Assembly (NCBI RefSeq): GCF_963678635.1
Contig: NC_087067.1
Coordinates: 37,580,686 to 37,644,685 of the forward strand
Reading direction: 5' to 3'
Length of the DNA stretch: 64,000 nucleotides
DNA from: Symsagittifera roscoffensis
Lineage: Eukaryota; Xenacoelomorpha; Acoela; Convolutidae
Below the pieces are notes generated by a model, which saw only the letters and a program-made list of their open reading frames with translations, searched no databases and was not told where the DNA came from. Shown one piece after another: positions 1 through 9,343 of the stretch (position 1 is its first letter; the number at the start of each line of letters is the position of its first letter). A program made the translations under genes and the position numbers.

Positions 1-479
1 TTTAAGACATTCGAACATTGTACCAATGGCGTTCTTATGATCCCTGGGTTGCGGTTAAATTATCATCCAAGTGCACAGATCAATCTTCAAAATGTCTCTC
101 GCCATTTAATCCATCGTTCCTTGGAATTCATTGGCCATCTCCTTCGAATGAGCCGGTTATAAACAGGTAAGTTCCAGTGATGCTTCCGCCTAACTTGCTG
201 AAATTATTTTGGCGACTTGTTGCTTCACTAGGCTACATCTGTGTTTTTGAGTCCTTCAGATCAATATTTGAGAACCATATTGGATCTTGAGTGTTTCCAC
301 TAATGGCTAACGCCACGTTATCTACCAACTCAGTCATATTTGGTATTTGAAATCTAATCCTGTAAATTTCCATGTTAATCAACTTTGATTTAATTCTAAT
401 TTCACCGACTCACCTAGTTTCAAAGTTATAACTGTGGGTAACATCAAACAGTCTTCTCTTCTTTTTCCCAAGTTCACAT
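1..479. other. No gene recognised
   Basis: AT-rich sequence at the window edge with no supportable ORF. It lies downstream (on the minus strand) of the gypsy relic at 480-1090 and may be a further decayed part of it, but no motif could be read. Confidence 0.3.
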
Positions 480-1090
480 TATGTTCTTCTTTCAGCAAAC
501 CGTTGGTTGTTTCTTCTTCTTTTGGAAGGACGCGAATGAGGGATTGATTACCCTTGACTTGAATCAGATATAATTGCTTATAAAAATGTCTTGATGCTTC
601 ACAATTTTTTCGGAATCACTTCCTTTTAATTAAATGTTTGAAGTTTTTCACCATACATGTTTGATATACTTACGTTAGATTGGCGAATACTAAACTTCTG
701 ATTTGCCTTAATTGTCTCCAACAGCTTTAACATTTCTGACATACTTCTATGCTCAACAGTGATAAGATGTTGTTTTCAATGATGTCTGTCTCCACCCTCG
801 GTGATGAATAAATCCGCCCTGGCAAACCAACCTTCACATTCCATATTCAACAGGATTTTACCAATTTTATAACGTCGTATGACGCAGTTTAAAAATCCTT
901 TCAGTCTTCTTTCGTGACTGATCTTACGGCTAGAAATTGGTCTCGAAGTTGCAGTTCATGCCTCTTTTCTTGAGATATAATTGATGCCGGTCTTGCGCAA
1001 TCAATCTGAAAGTCAATTTGCAAGTGGTATTTGCCAACCTTAAGGTCTAATAGCTTTCAATTTTCACTTTCCGAATGAACCTTTACCAAT
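480..1090 (-). pseudogene. Decayed Ty3/gypsy pol fragment, second tandem copy
   Basis: The forward-strand text of this stretch is recognisably the same as 3060-3800: both contain the block around GCGCAATCAATCTGAAAGTC, a block around CTGATCTTACGGCT, and a TTTCAGCAAA block followed by TTGTTTCTTCTT, in the same order. The minus strand therefore holds a second, more decayed copy of the protease-to-RT part of a gypsy element. No long frame survives, and frameshifts and stops are frequent. The call depends on the better preserved copy at 2480-3800. It is a relic with no expected product. Confidence 0.5.
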
Positions 1091-2479
1091 CTAATAGCAA
1101 AAATCCGAACTCATCTTCGTCTTTATTAAAAACAGAATTTTTCAAAAAAATTTGTAAAAATTGGAGTTTAGACGAAAAAAACTGCAAGACGCTGCATGCT
1201 TTTTTGAAATTTTTTGCGCTCTTTAGAACTTTGGAAAATTTTTGATTTTTTTCTTCAATCAATGATGTCAAATAATTATGGTTTCTAATCATATCAAATA
1301 ACTCTGATACTGCAACTCGCAATGCTTGTTATAAATATTAACTGGTGCAAACTCTTTAGGGTGTTTTTGTTTGCTCTGAAGGCGGTCACTTGATTCGCAC
1401 AATCTTTTTATCCAGAAAAATCGGGACATTCGTTGAATTTATCGTAATTAGTAGAGCTCTTCATTTTTAGTGAAAAATCGATGCTCCCTGATTGATTCAA
1501 CGGAGGAAGTTTTTAACTACCGTGAATGACATGTCAACTTGCGAAAAATTCAGGTCGACAGTGATATCAATGAATCAAGTTCTACTCAATTTGATTGAAT
1601 CGACTTACTCAATTGATTATATTCCATTAAGTTTTATTTCAAGACTCTGTAATGAGTCCATTCTCTGCTGATAGCCGTTTTACTGCCTAACACGTTGTTT
1701 ATTTGGATGAGACAGCAACTATTCTTTCGAATTTCGAAGAAAACTGATTAATTTGGCTTGGGGTCGTTTTTTTTCAGTCATCTTTCGGTAACCAAAATAT
1801 TAGTTTTGGACAACGAAAAAACCTACCCTATTGCAGATATTGACTTCTGAAATTAACTAAAAAGAGATGTTTTCTCTCCGATCATTTTTTGCCAATTCTG
1901 GTCGTCTGAAAAATGCCAATTCAGCCCTGCTCTGGACCTACTCACTCGCGTTTTGAAATTTTTTTTTACTGATAATGATTAAAGCGTAACGCGAATCAGT
2001 TTTGCGTACCAAATTAACACGCACAACAAAATTGTTTTAAATTATGAAATGCGAGGATCAGTTTCTTCGCTTCATCTTCTTTTCGATGATGTAATTCTCT
2101 TGCCGATAGAGTGTTTCCTATAACATCATCTGGCCAGCTGTTCCCTCCCGCGTTCTCAAACGCCGACCGTTTTAACAGACTATGAACTGCATTCAATTAG
2201 GCATATAAAAAACGTTTTGTCCAGCTTTGAAAATTGAAAAGCTAATCCTACTGAGGGCCTAGTTAACTAATTCACCAATTACATGTTTTTCCGCTGTCGA
2301 TGCTCTGTCTCGTAGTAAAATGGCAACATATTGTCTCCCCATCGTACCAGCAAAGAGTTTTTGTGTTATTTCGGTTCTCTTTTCTTCAAAAAAAAGAGGA
2401 CAATATTATCTTCAACGGAGCCACAAACAAAAAATTTTGGTATCGAGTCACTGCCCAAACCACAGCTAACATTTCAACT
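1091..2479. other. Intervening sequence between gypsy relics
   Basis: AT-rich sequence between the two tandem gypsy relics. A 60-codon open stretch on the minus strand (2014-2196) could be a remnant of the integrase part of the upstream relic, but no catalytic motif is visible. Nothing else is recognised. Confidence 0.25.
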
Positions 2480-3800
2480 TCATTTAATTGTATTTAATTT
2501 AGTTGTACAACTTCGTTTCAATTCGGTATCGTTCAAAATCCAAAACGCGTAAATAAAAGTTTTCCAAGCATCAAAATGTAGTTGATCCAATTCGGCCCCA
2601 AGACACTGTTTAGAAGCACCACCTTGCAATCTAGTTTGTTTCATGACGTCAAAATGATGATTTTCGACAAAATAACTACTTATTTCTTTAATTTTGACAA
2701 AAGCTGCTTCATGCGACAATCCCCATTGGAAACGTGAATGTTTATTCCTTAAATTTTGGAATTTATCTATCTTAGTGGCAAAATTTTGAACAAAATGTAG
2801 AAACTGATCTTTTGACCGCATCAAGAATTTTAGATCTGAAATGTTTTCAGGACGTTTAAATTTTGTTACCGAATCAATTTTCCGTTTTACTGACACTGTA
2901 ACTTCGTTCCAAAAGCCGGAACCACGGCCATCCTTGCAAAAACGTACATTTACTTCATCCAACCGCTGTTTGACTTTCATTAAAAGATACTAATAAAACA
3001 TTCCGAACACACTCCGAACCCATCTGATTGCACAGTTAGTCACAGTCTCGTTTCGCAGTCTTCTCTACGTTTTACCAACTTCGCAATATGTTCATCTTTC
3101 AGCAAATCACTGATTGTTTCTTCTTGTGGTAAGACATGAATAGGGATTTGTTTAATTCCACTTGAAGAAAACGTAGTGGCTCTTGAAAATGTGTTCTTAC
3201 TTCACAATTTTATAGGAATCCCGCCCTTTCAAATAATTGCTTGAAATATTTCACCTCGTATTTTTGATGCACATATGTAGGATTGGTGAATACTGAAGTT
3301 CCAATTCGCCTTTCTTGTCTCCAACAGAATTTACTGATTTTGACACTTGTTTTTGACGATTTTTTATGCCCAACAGTGGTAGTGTATTTTTTCCATTGAT
3401 TTGTTTCTGTCAATCCTCGATGATCAATAAATCTTTGTCAAACCATCTCTCAGATTCCATTTTCAAAAGGATCTTACTTTTTTCAAAAGGATCTGTCCTT
3501 AAAACCTCGTCCGTAGCACTGTAAACAATCTTTCTAATTTCTTTCGGGACTGATCTTACGGCTGATATTTGCTCTCGACATTTCCGTTCGTGCAACTAAC
3601 TTATTGTGGGAATAAAATGGTACCGGACTTGCGCAATCAATCTGAAAGTCCATTTGCCAGTGGCTTTTACCTGCCTTAACGTCTAATACTTTAGGTTTTT
3701 TTCGCGCATAATCTTTTACCGTTCTAATCACAAACACTCCGAACTCGTCTTTCTCCTTATCTTTTTCAAATTTCCGAATTAAGTTCGTTTCATGTTGGGT
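2480..3800 (-). pseudogene. Decayed Ty3/gypsy pol (protease to RNase H), first tandem copy
   Basis: Several broken frames on the minus strand read as gypsy pol. At about 3600-3737 a frame contains KVLDVKAGKS followed by FQIDCAS, which looks like a degraded aspartic-protease active site (normally D-S/T-G). At 2480-2980 the 166-residue frame contains FKRPENISDLKFLMRS, FVQNFATKID and FQWGLSHEAAF, the RT connection segment of gypsy elements, then ASKQCLGAEL, a degraded RNase H start. No YXDD box was found. Frameshifts separate the pieces, so this is a dead element. A second copy of the upstream part lies at 480-1090, which suggests a segmental duplication or a nested pair. Confidence 0.6.
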
Positions 3801-5524
3801 GAACTGAACTCATACGAACCATCCATCAGACTCACTGCCGTTTTTTACAGAGTCTAGTAAAAACACCTTTGCCCACTGCAATTATTACAGGCAACCAGTT
3901 ACCGGAATTGTGACACTTGTCCATTCTTTGTCCTTTCGCTTATTTTTTATTTACTGTTTTACTGCTTCTGTCTTGACATATCCCGACTGATTACGGCTTT
4001 TAGCGTTCTGTCGCCCTGGATTAAACTGGTTCCGTCCGAACTTAGGTTACTCCACCACTTTCCGGTCTATACAACATTCCTCCCCTCTCTCTCGCCTCTG
4101 CGAATTGCAAAGCGTACACCGCATTTAGTGTCACCAGTCACAATTTCCTCATTTGCATTTTAAAAATGATAATATCTCAGACTACCAAATCTTTTTTGAC
4201 CCGAAATCGCACTTTTGGTATAAATCACATGGAGCTCCAAAGATCTGCTCCCTTCCCTCATTATCCCGTTGTATTTGTCCAAAACTTTGATTCAGTGATG
4301 GGTAACAGTTGGTTCGCGTTGAAATTCTTCGACCGGCATTTTCCAAAGCTCTACAAAAATAATGTCAATTATTCCCTTAGCTGGGTTTTTCTGAAAGAAT
4401 TACCGTTGTCACTGTTACTCCAATGATAACAACATTTTCAAAATTAGTCTCATATCTGCTACGCCTGATCTTCATCTTTTCTTTGGGTTTCTTCTTCTCT
4501 CCATACTCGAATTGCATCGTTTTTGAAGCCTTCTCTTTCCGTCCTTGCCTGTGCGGGACACCGGCGGTTCTTGAGAAGGTCCATGCCAGAGTACGTCCAG
4601 CCCTCGGTAGCTTGAATCTAATTGTGACTGCGCCATGTAGAAAATATACATTGGACGTAGAGTGAACTCGGACAACACGTAAGAGAGCCATTTTAATTCT
4701 AATCGGTCACTGTCGCCAATGGCGATACAGAAAATTACAGCTAATTACCACATTGGCCTTGGTGGTAGTGATAGATAATACATAATAAGCATAATACATT
4801 GTAACATAGTCTACATAAATAGGTTACGTCACAGTCTCAACCACAGTGATGTGATATTAATCATTTAAAAAATTTTACATGATTCAACATGTTTTCTTTT
4901 AGTTTTTGAAATTTTTCGAGCTGTCTGTTGGTGAAAATGTGAGATTGTTTGTAAGAAGCATGTTGTATACCTAGCCTACATAATTATTTCAATTATCAGA
5001 ATTACTCTTGTTAAACAGTTATAGAGCCCCTGCTGAGCCTGTCTCCGCAATAAACTTTACCGAATGTCAGTTTTGAGTTCGTTCACAACTTTTGTTTTTT
5101 AATAGCTTCAGTATTTATTCGACGTTTTATTGCTTAATGTCAGAAGTTGTGAGAAATAGTTTCTAAAAAAAACAATATGCTTAAAGACATATTTTCAAAA
5201 CTTTAAGGGATATCATAAGAAAAAATTTGAAACAAACATTATTTGAACAGACAGTTTCTTGCGTCATAATAACGAAAATTTTACAGTTTGCTTCCTCCTA
5301 TTATAAAAAATGCTTGAAAAAATTACATCTCCGCCCATTTTGTATATAAATGGAAGCCTGTAACGTACTGCACCGTTCATATAGCAATTAACATCTGAAC
5401 GTTGTTTAAAAAATTTTATCGTTTTCTTACGAGCTAATCAACTTAAAAATGACTAAGGGATGAAGTCACTTTGAGACTTAAGAAAAAGGCAAAATTGAAG
5501 AAAGCTACTGAGTTAGGACCGAAG
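3801..5524. other. No gene recognised
   Basis: Mixed-composition sequence. A GC-richer patch at about 4470-4700 gives overlapping frames on both strands, but none shows a known motif and they look like chance ORFs or an old LTR. The right edge (about 5440-5524) is the 3' flank of the large retroelement. Confidence 0.3.
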
Positions 5525-5636
5525 TGTAACTCATAGAGTAATTTCGGATAGGGTACACCGTCTGCTCGTCACGCTATCTTATTTTCGGCCGGATAGATTC
5601 GTGCAACTTCTTAGTCTAATACCGATCCTAATCTTA

Positions 5637-5644
5637 CTCTTATA
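5637..5644 (-). promoter_or_regulatory. TATA-like box in the LTR
   Basis: The sense strand reads TATAAGAG, identical in the solo LTR at 36315-36322, and is followed by a stretch conserved between both copies. Its place in the 3' half of the LTR fits a U3/R promoter. No transcript evidence is available. Confidence 0.45.
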
Positions 5645-5773
5645 CTATCTAGTCTCAGGTTGTTTAACTAGTCTCTGCTAGGCTCAATAGATCTAGGGTA
5701 TACTGGTTTATTGCGGCTGCTGAAGTGCTCGGGAGAGTCCAACTAATTTCTAAGTTAAATTCAAATCTCTCTG

Positions 5774-5801
5774 GTGCTGAAATTACAAGTAACTTCAGCA
5801 C
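5774..5801 (-). repeat. Conserved hairpin in the LTR
   Basis: An inverted repeat with arms GTGCTGAARTT and AAYTTCAGCAC around a 6-base loop. In the solo LTR (36191-36218) the 11-bp stem is perfect; here the arms differ but one position becomes a G-U pair, so the fold is kept at RNA level. The role is unknown. Confidence 0.55.
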
Positions 5802-5916
5802 TTACAAATAAGTGGGTTGTTAGTTAGATGGATCATGATTGGTTAATATTAAATACTTTACATTGGTAAAACATTTAATTTATCCAACCATAAAATGTAG
5901 TTTAGATCAGGTTCCA

Positions 5917-7455
5917 CCCATCCGGGTTTTACAGAGTTTTTTAGAATAGTTCTTCTGCAATTTGAAGGATGGATGATGGACGTTTGTTTTTGGCGAACAT
6001 CATAATTTTCTTCCGTTTCCTCTTTTGTTAGGGAAGTTCCAGGAAGCTGGAGTTAGAGACTTAAGACGTTGTGTTCTTTTTGTGACAACGACTGAGTTCT
6101 CTTCAACAAAATCAATTCTGATTTCAGAATGGTTTGCTATGTCAGGTTTTTCTGTTCTGCGTGGAGAACTTCTTTTGTGTATGGTCTAGTTTGGGAATGG
6201 CGTGGAGATGGTGCGTGGAGGGGATGCCTGGTTACTCGGATCTGTACGTATACTTGAACATCGAGGTGGTCATTGGTCTAGTTCAATGAAGTCCTTTTCT
6301 GCGAGGTCAAGTCGTACTCTAAATCCTTTGAGTTGTGATTGTGAGCGGCATATCGATTGTAGTTGGTCATTCTCTCTCGAGTGTAGTGGGGTCGTCTTGT
6401 CTTTTGATGTTCGTCCTTGGTGTTGTATTCTGATCTATATATTGCATCATGTGATTTTACATTTTATAAAACTTTTATTAGTTTAATATTTTTTAATAAT
6501 GATTTTAGTTAGTTGTTTTCACAAAAGCTTTTTGTTTTAGTTCGGTTATTTTGAAGAGTTACTCACACTTGAGTAGCTCTTATTAAAAATAGTGGTGTGG
6601 TCACAAAGCGTGGATGTAGCGCGGTGGGTTAGGCCGGCTATAGAGCATGCTCAGGACGTCCTTCCTGGTGGGTTAGGCCAGGAGTGGGAGTATGATTTCA
6701 TGCGGTTTTTGTGAGGGGTCCTGTTATGTGACAACGTTTTATGTTGGGTTTGTTGTGGTCTTACTTATGTTTTGTTGGTTGTGTCCTTTTTTCAAAAATC
6801 AAATTGTTTGTGGTATGGGTTTGTCTTTCGACTTTTTTGTGTTTTATTATTTCTTTCTTAGACTTTATAATAGTCTTCAAAAGAATAAATTATCCAGTTT
6901 TAAACTGGGTTAATCCGGTTTGGGTACCGTTGGTTTCCTTTTCTTAGTCATGCTGTTATTCTATGATTTGTGGTATTTAGTAAGCTGCGTTGGTTAGTTT
7001 TGTTTAGTATATGATTCCTTTCCAACCGGGTTAAAGGAAAGTTTGAAACATGTTATTATATGTTAGAGTTTTTGAGTGTGAAAACTTGAAACTGAAATTC
7101 ATTATTTTAAACAATTCTTCGTGGGCGAGCTGTGCGAGTGTGGATAGAATTTCTGTGCGAATGAATGAAAATATCAAAAGGTTAGTACTGCATTTGCATT
7201 TATTTAATTTACTACATAGAATTTAGAAATTTACTGCTAGTCATGGGGGAATATTAAGATACAAATTTTCATCATAATTAGATTTACTGCTTGTGGGGGA
7301 AAATTTTAGAAATGAATTTACTGCATTGGTATTAAATTTATAAATTTATAAGTGTAAGAGATTAATAGAAATTTTGAAATTTGTTTGATGAAATTTGCGA
7401 TTTTTATTTGTCTTTTGTGGTTTTTGTAGGTGATCGTCGGATGAAGGCTAAAAAT
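5917..7455 (-). other. Long 3' untranslated region of the retroelement
   Basis: About 1.5 kb between the predicted 3'UTR intron and the 3' LTR with no supportable ORF in the sense orientation. It contains a small hairpin at 7015-7039. Forward frames at 6202-6486 and 6692-6947 are T-rich chance ORFs. The LTR-proximal end reads ...CCCGGATGGG before TGGAACC; this is only weakly purine-rich, so the polypurine tract is not convincing. Confidence 0.55.
7015..7039. repeat. Short hairpin in the retroelement 3' UTR
   Basis: Arms TTCCTTT and AAAGGAA, continued after a CC bulge by AAC/GTT around a three-base CGG loop. It could be a structured RNA element of the 3' UTR; no known motif matched. Confidence 0.35.
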
Positions 7456-7534
7456 CTAAAGAAAACATGAATAAAGTATGGTGAGTTTTTTAATATCTTA
7501 ATTAGTTAGTAATATTCATTTAATTCATACTTAC
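7456..7534 (-). other. Predicted 79-nt intron just after the ORF4 stop
   Basis: The sense strand shows CAG|GTAAGT three bases after the TAA of ORF4, a TACTAAC branch-site match at 7505-7511, and a TTTTCTTTAG acceptor. Donor, branch point and acceptor are all close to consensus with normal spacing. If real, this is a 3'UTR intron, unusual in an LTR element; alternatively the donor is used with a distal acceptor. Confidence 0.5.
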
Positions 7535-7537
7535 CTG

Positions 7538-9343
7538 TTAGTCGTCGGGGAAAAAACCGTGGGGGAAGATGTCGTGAATTAGTTCTGAAGTTGTTAGTAG
7601 TTTAGCTAAGATGCGGATGATATTTTTAGTTTGAAGCAGTGGCCAAAGCAATTGAAGTGCCTTAATAGTGGTTAGTTCTTCAGTGCCAACTGCAAACTCA
7701 TAAGGTGTGTTTTGGATTAGATTATATAATTTGTGATTGAATTTAGTGTTGTGGATGAATTCTAAAATTGGGATTTCTATGGGTTGTACAAACTCGTGCG
7801 GGATAAGGAAGGGTCGGGATTCTTGGGCGTTGAAGGTCTTGGTGATTGGACAAAAAATATACATTTGGGTTATGGGATCATAGTTTCGAAGAATACCATG
7901 AAGGTTAGTGTCTTTAATACAATATGTGAAATTTAGGAAAAATGGTGAAGTGTATTTGGAATTAATGAATTGAAAACGATGGTGTGGTTGTCTAGAAGGT
8001 GTGTGTAGATCAAAGTGATTTTGGATGAAGCGATAATAACTATATGTGTGGGTTTGTTTAGTGCGCAACATAATATCGTGTGAGCAGTGTAAATCTCTTT
8101 CGTGTGGTGCAAGGAAATGAAAGGTTAGTGAAAATATTTGGAAGCGTTCTTTAAAACTTTCGTAAGCTTGTGTGTCTGTTAGTGCTTCTGAAATAATGTG
8201 ATCAAACTTTCGGTCGAAGATGTTTAGTGTGAATGTATATGGTGTCTTGATGAAAAATTTCTCGGTAATTTGTGGATTAGCGAAGCGATCGTCGTCTAAG
8301 AATTGATCTTGGTTAGCTCTGATGATGTTGTGATCATAGTATTCGAGTGTATATTCGTTAGCTCTAGGTGCAGTGTGTGTTTTTAGTGATTTTTTATATC
8401 CAACGTAAGTAAATTGTCTTGGTGTTAGTGGTGTAGTGAGTCGATATAGCATGTCCGTATTTCGCTCTATATCGATGTGAGTGTTAGATAAAGGTAAGCA
8501 AAGAGGGTTAGTGAAATGATAATATGAGGTCCAAGAGAGAGTGGGCATTAAAACGTATTCATCTACGAAGTTGCGTGTTTCGTTAGTGTCGTGGGGGGTG
8601 TTTAAGGTGTATTGTGGGAATGAGGGTAAGGTGATGGCTAAAAATTCTTTTGTGTTAGTATGCTTGGGGTGGTTGATGTATTCACGGGCTGTTCCTGGTT
8701 TTGCTGGGAAAGGATGGTTGGGGAACTTTCTTTTAAAAGTGCGGTAAGCTCTATTAGTGTTGAGTGAAGATTCAGTTGATGTGGATGATGGTGCTAATGA
8801 TTCAGTATAATTTGAAGAGGGTGTAGGGGTAGGGGGGTTGGATGAATTTATTGTGGAGGAGATTTGGTTTATGGTTGGGGTATTAAGGTGGTAGGGTTGT
8901 TGTTGAAGGGTAATAAAATTATCTAGCCCTGGGGAGATTCGGGGGGTGTCTGGAGAATGAGATGATTGGTCAGAATGGTATGAGGAATAGGTTGGGGTAA
9001 CTTGGGAAGCATAAGAGGGTGTGGGGGTGATTGGGTCAGGGTTATTGGATAATATGGGTTGAAAAGGGGGTTGAGAAAAATTAGAAGAGTTATGAAAATT
9101 ATTGGATGGGGATGGTTCTGAGTCGGCGAATTCATCGGGGGTTTCAATATTCGGGTTATTTAGCTGTGAGATGGAGTATAAAACTGAGATGTGTGAATTA
9201 GTGTCGGAATTCATGCCTGATGTTACATTACTAGATGGAAAATCGGGTGGCGGAAAAGCAAAAAGTGATATTATTGGGATTGGAGAGGTAAGATTGGTTG
9301 GGTGGGAATTTGATCGGTGTAGTGATCCAAGTTGGCGGCTCAT
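7538..9343 (-). CDS. ORF4: 601-aa protein of unknown function downstream of env
   Basis: An ATG-initiated frame of 601 residues whose ATG overlaps the env stop as ATGA (9340-9343), so it may be made by termination-reinitiation or from a spliced RNA. Residues 1 to about 200 are low-complexity, rich in S, T, P and N and probably disordered. A basic stretch with FKRKFPNHPFP follows, then about 390 residues of ordered-looking sequence rich in aromatic residues and histidine (YYHFTNP, FSLTFHFLAPHERDLHCSHD, YYRFIQNHFDLH). There is no signal peptide and no clear membrane span. I do not recognise the family. It lies where retroviruses place accessory genes and is intact, which argues for selection in the element. 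Confidence 0.85.
   Translation of the reverse strand: MSRQLGSLHRSNSHPTNLTSPIPIISLFAFPPPDFPSSNVTSGMNSDTNSHISVLYSISQLNNPNIETPDEFADSEPSPSNNFHNSSNFSQPPFQPILSNNPDPITPTPSYASQVTPTYSSYHSDQSSHSPDTPRISPGLDNFITLQQQPYHLNTPTINQISSTINSSNPPTPTPSSNYTESLAPSSTSTESSLNTNRAYRTFKRKFPNHPFPAKPGTAREYINHPKHTNTKEFLAITLPSFPQYTLNTPHDTNETRNFVDEYVLMPTLSWTSYYHFTNPLCLPLSNTHIDIERNTDMLYRLTTPLTPRQFTYVGYKKSLKTHTAPRANEYTLEYYDHNIIRANQDQFLDDDRFANPQITEKFFIKTPYTFTLNIFDRKFDHIISEALTDTQAYESFKERFQIFSLTFHFLAPHERDLHCSHDIMLRTKQTHTYSYYRFIQNHFDLHTPSRQPHHRFQFINSKYTSPFFLNFTYCIKDTNLHGILRNYDPITQMYIFCPITKTFNAQESRPFLIPHEFVQPIEIPILEFIHNTKFNHKLYNLIQNTPYEFAVGTEELTTIKALQLLWPLLQTKNIIRILAKLLTTSELIHDIFPHGFFPDD

Larger units (their letters stand above)
5525..5916 (-). 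repeat. 3' LTR of the retroelement
   Basis: Identified by comparison with a second copy at 36074-36433 in the opposite orientation. In sense orientation both begin TGGAACCTGAT and share blocks such as CCATCTAACTAACAACCCA and GACTAAGAAGTTGCACGAAT, ending at ATGAGTTA. The copy here ends ...TTACA, giving TG...CA ends and about 392 bp. A shared TATAAGAG lies at 5637-5644, a plausible TATA box. An AATAAA occurs upstream of that box in this copy only. The exact boundaries are inferred from where the two copies stop matching. Confidence 0.82.

Noticed and set aside
4377-4691. Overlapping ORFs on both strands in a GC-richer patch
   Set aside because: No motif, no splice partners, and frames on both strands are open, which points to composition and not coding.
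7380-7490. A forward-strand exon (TTTTTGTAG|GTGATCG ... AGTATG|GTGAGT)
   Set aside because: The signals look plausible but the sequence is the 3' UTR of the minus-strand element, gives no long frame and has a stronger sense-strand intron beside it.
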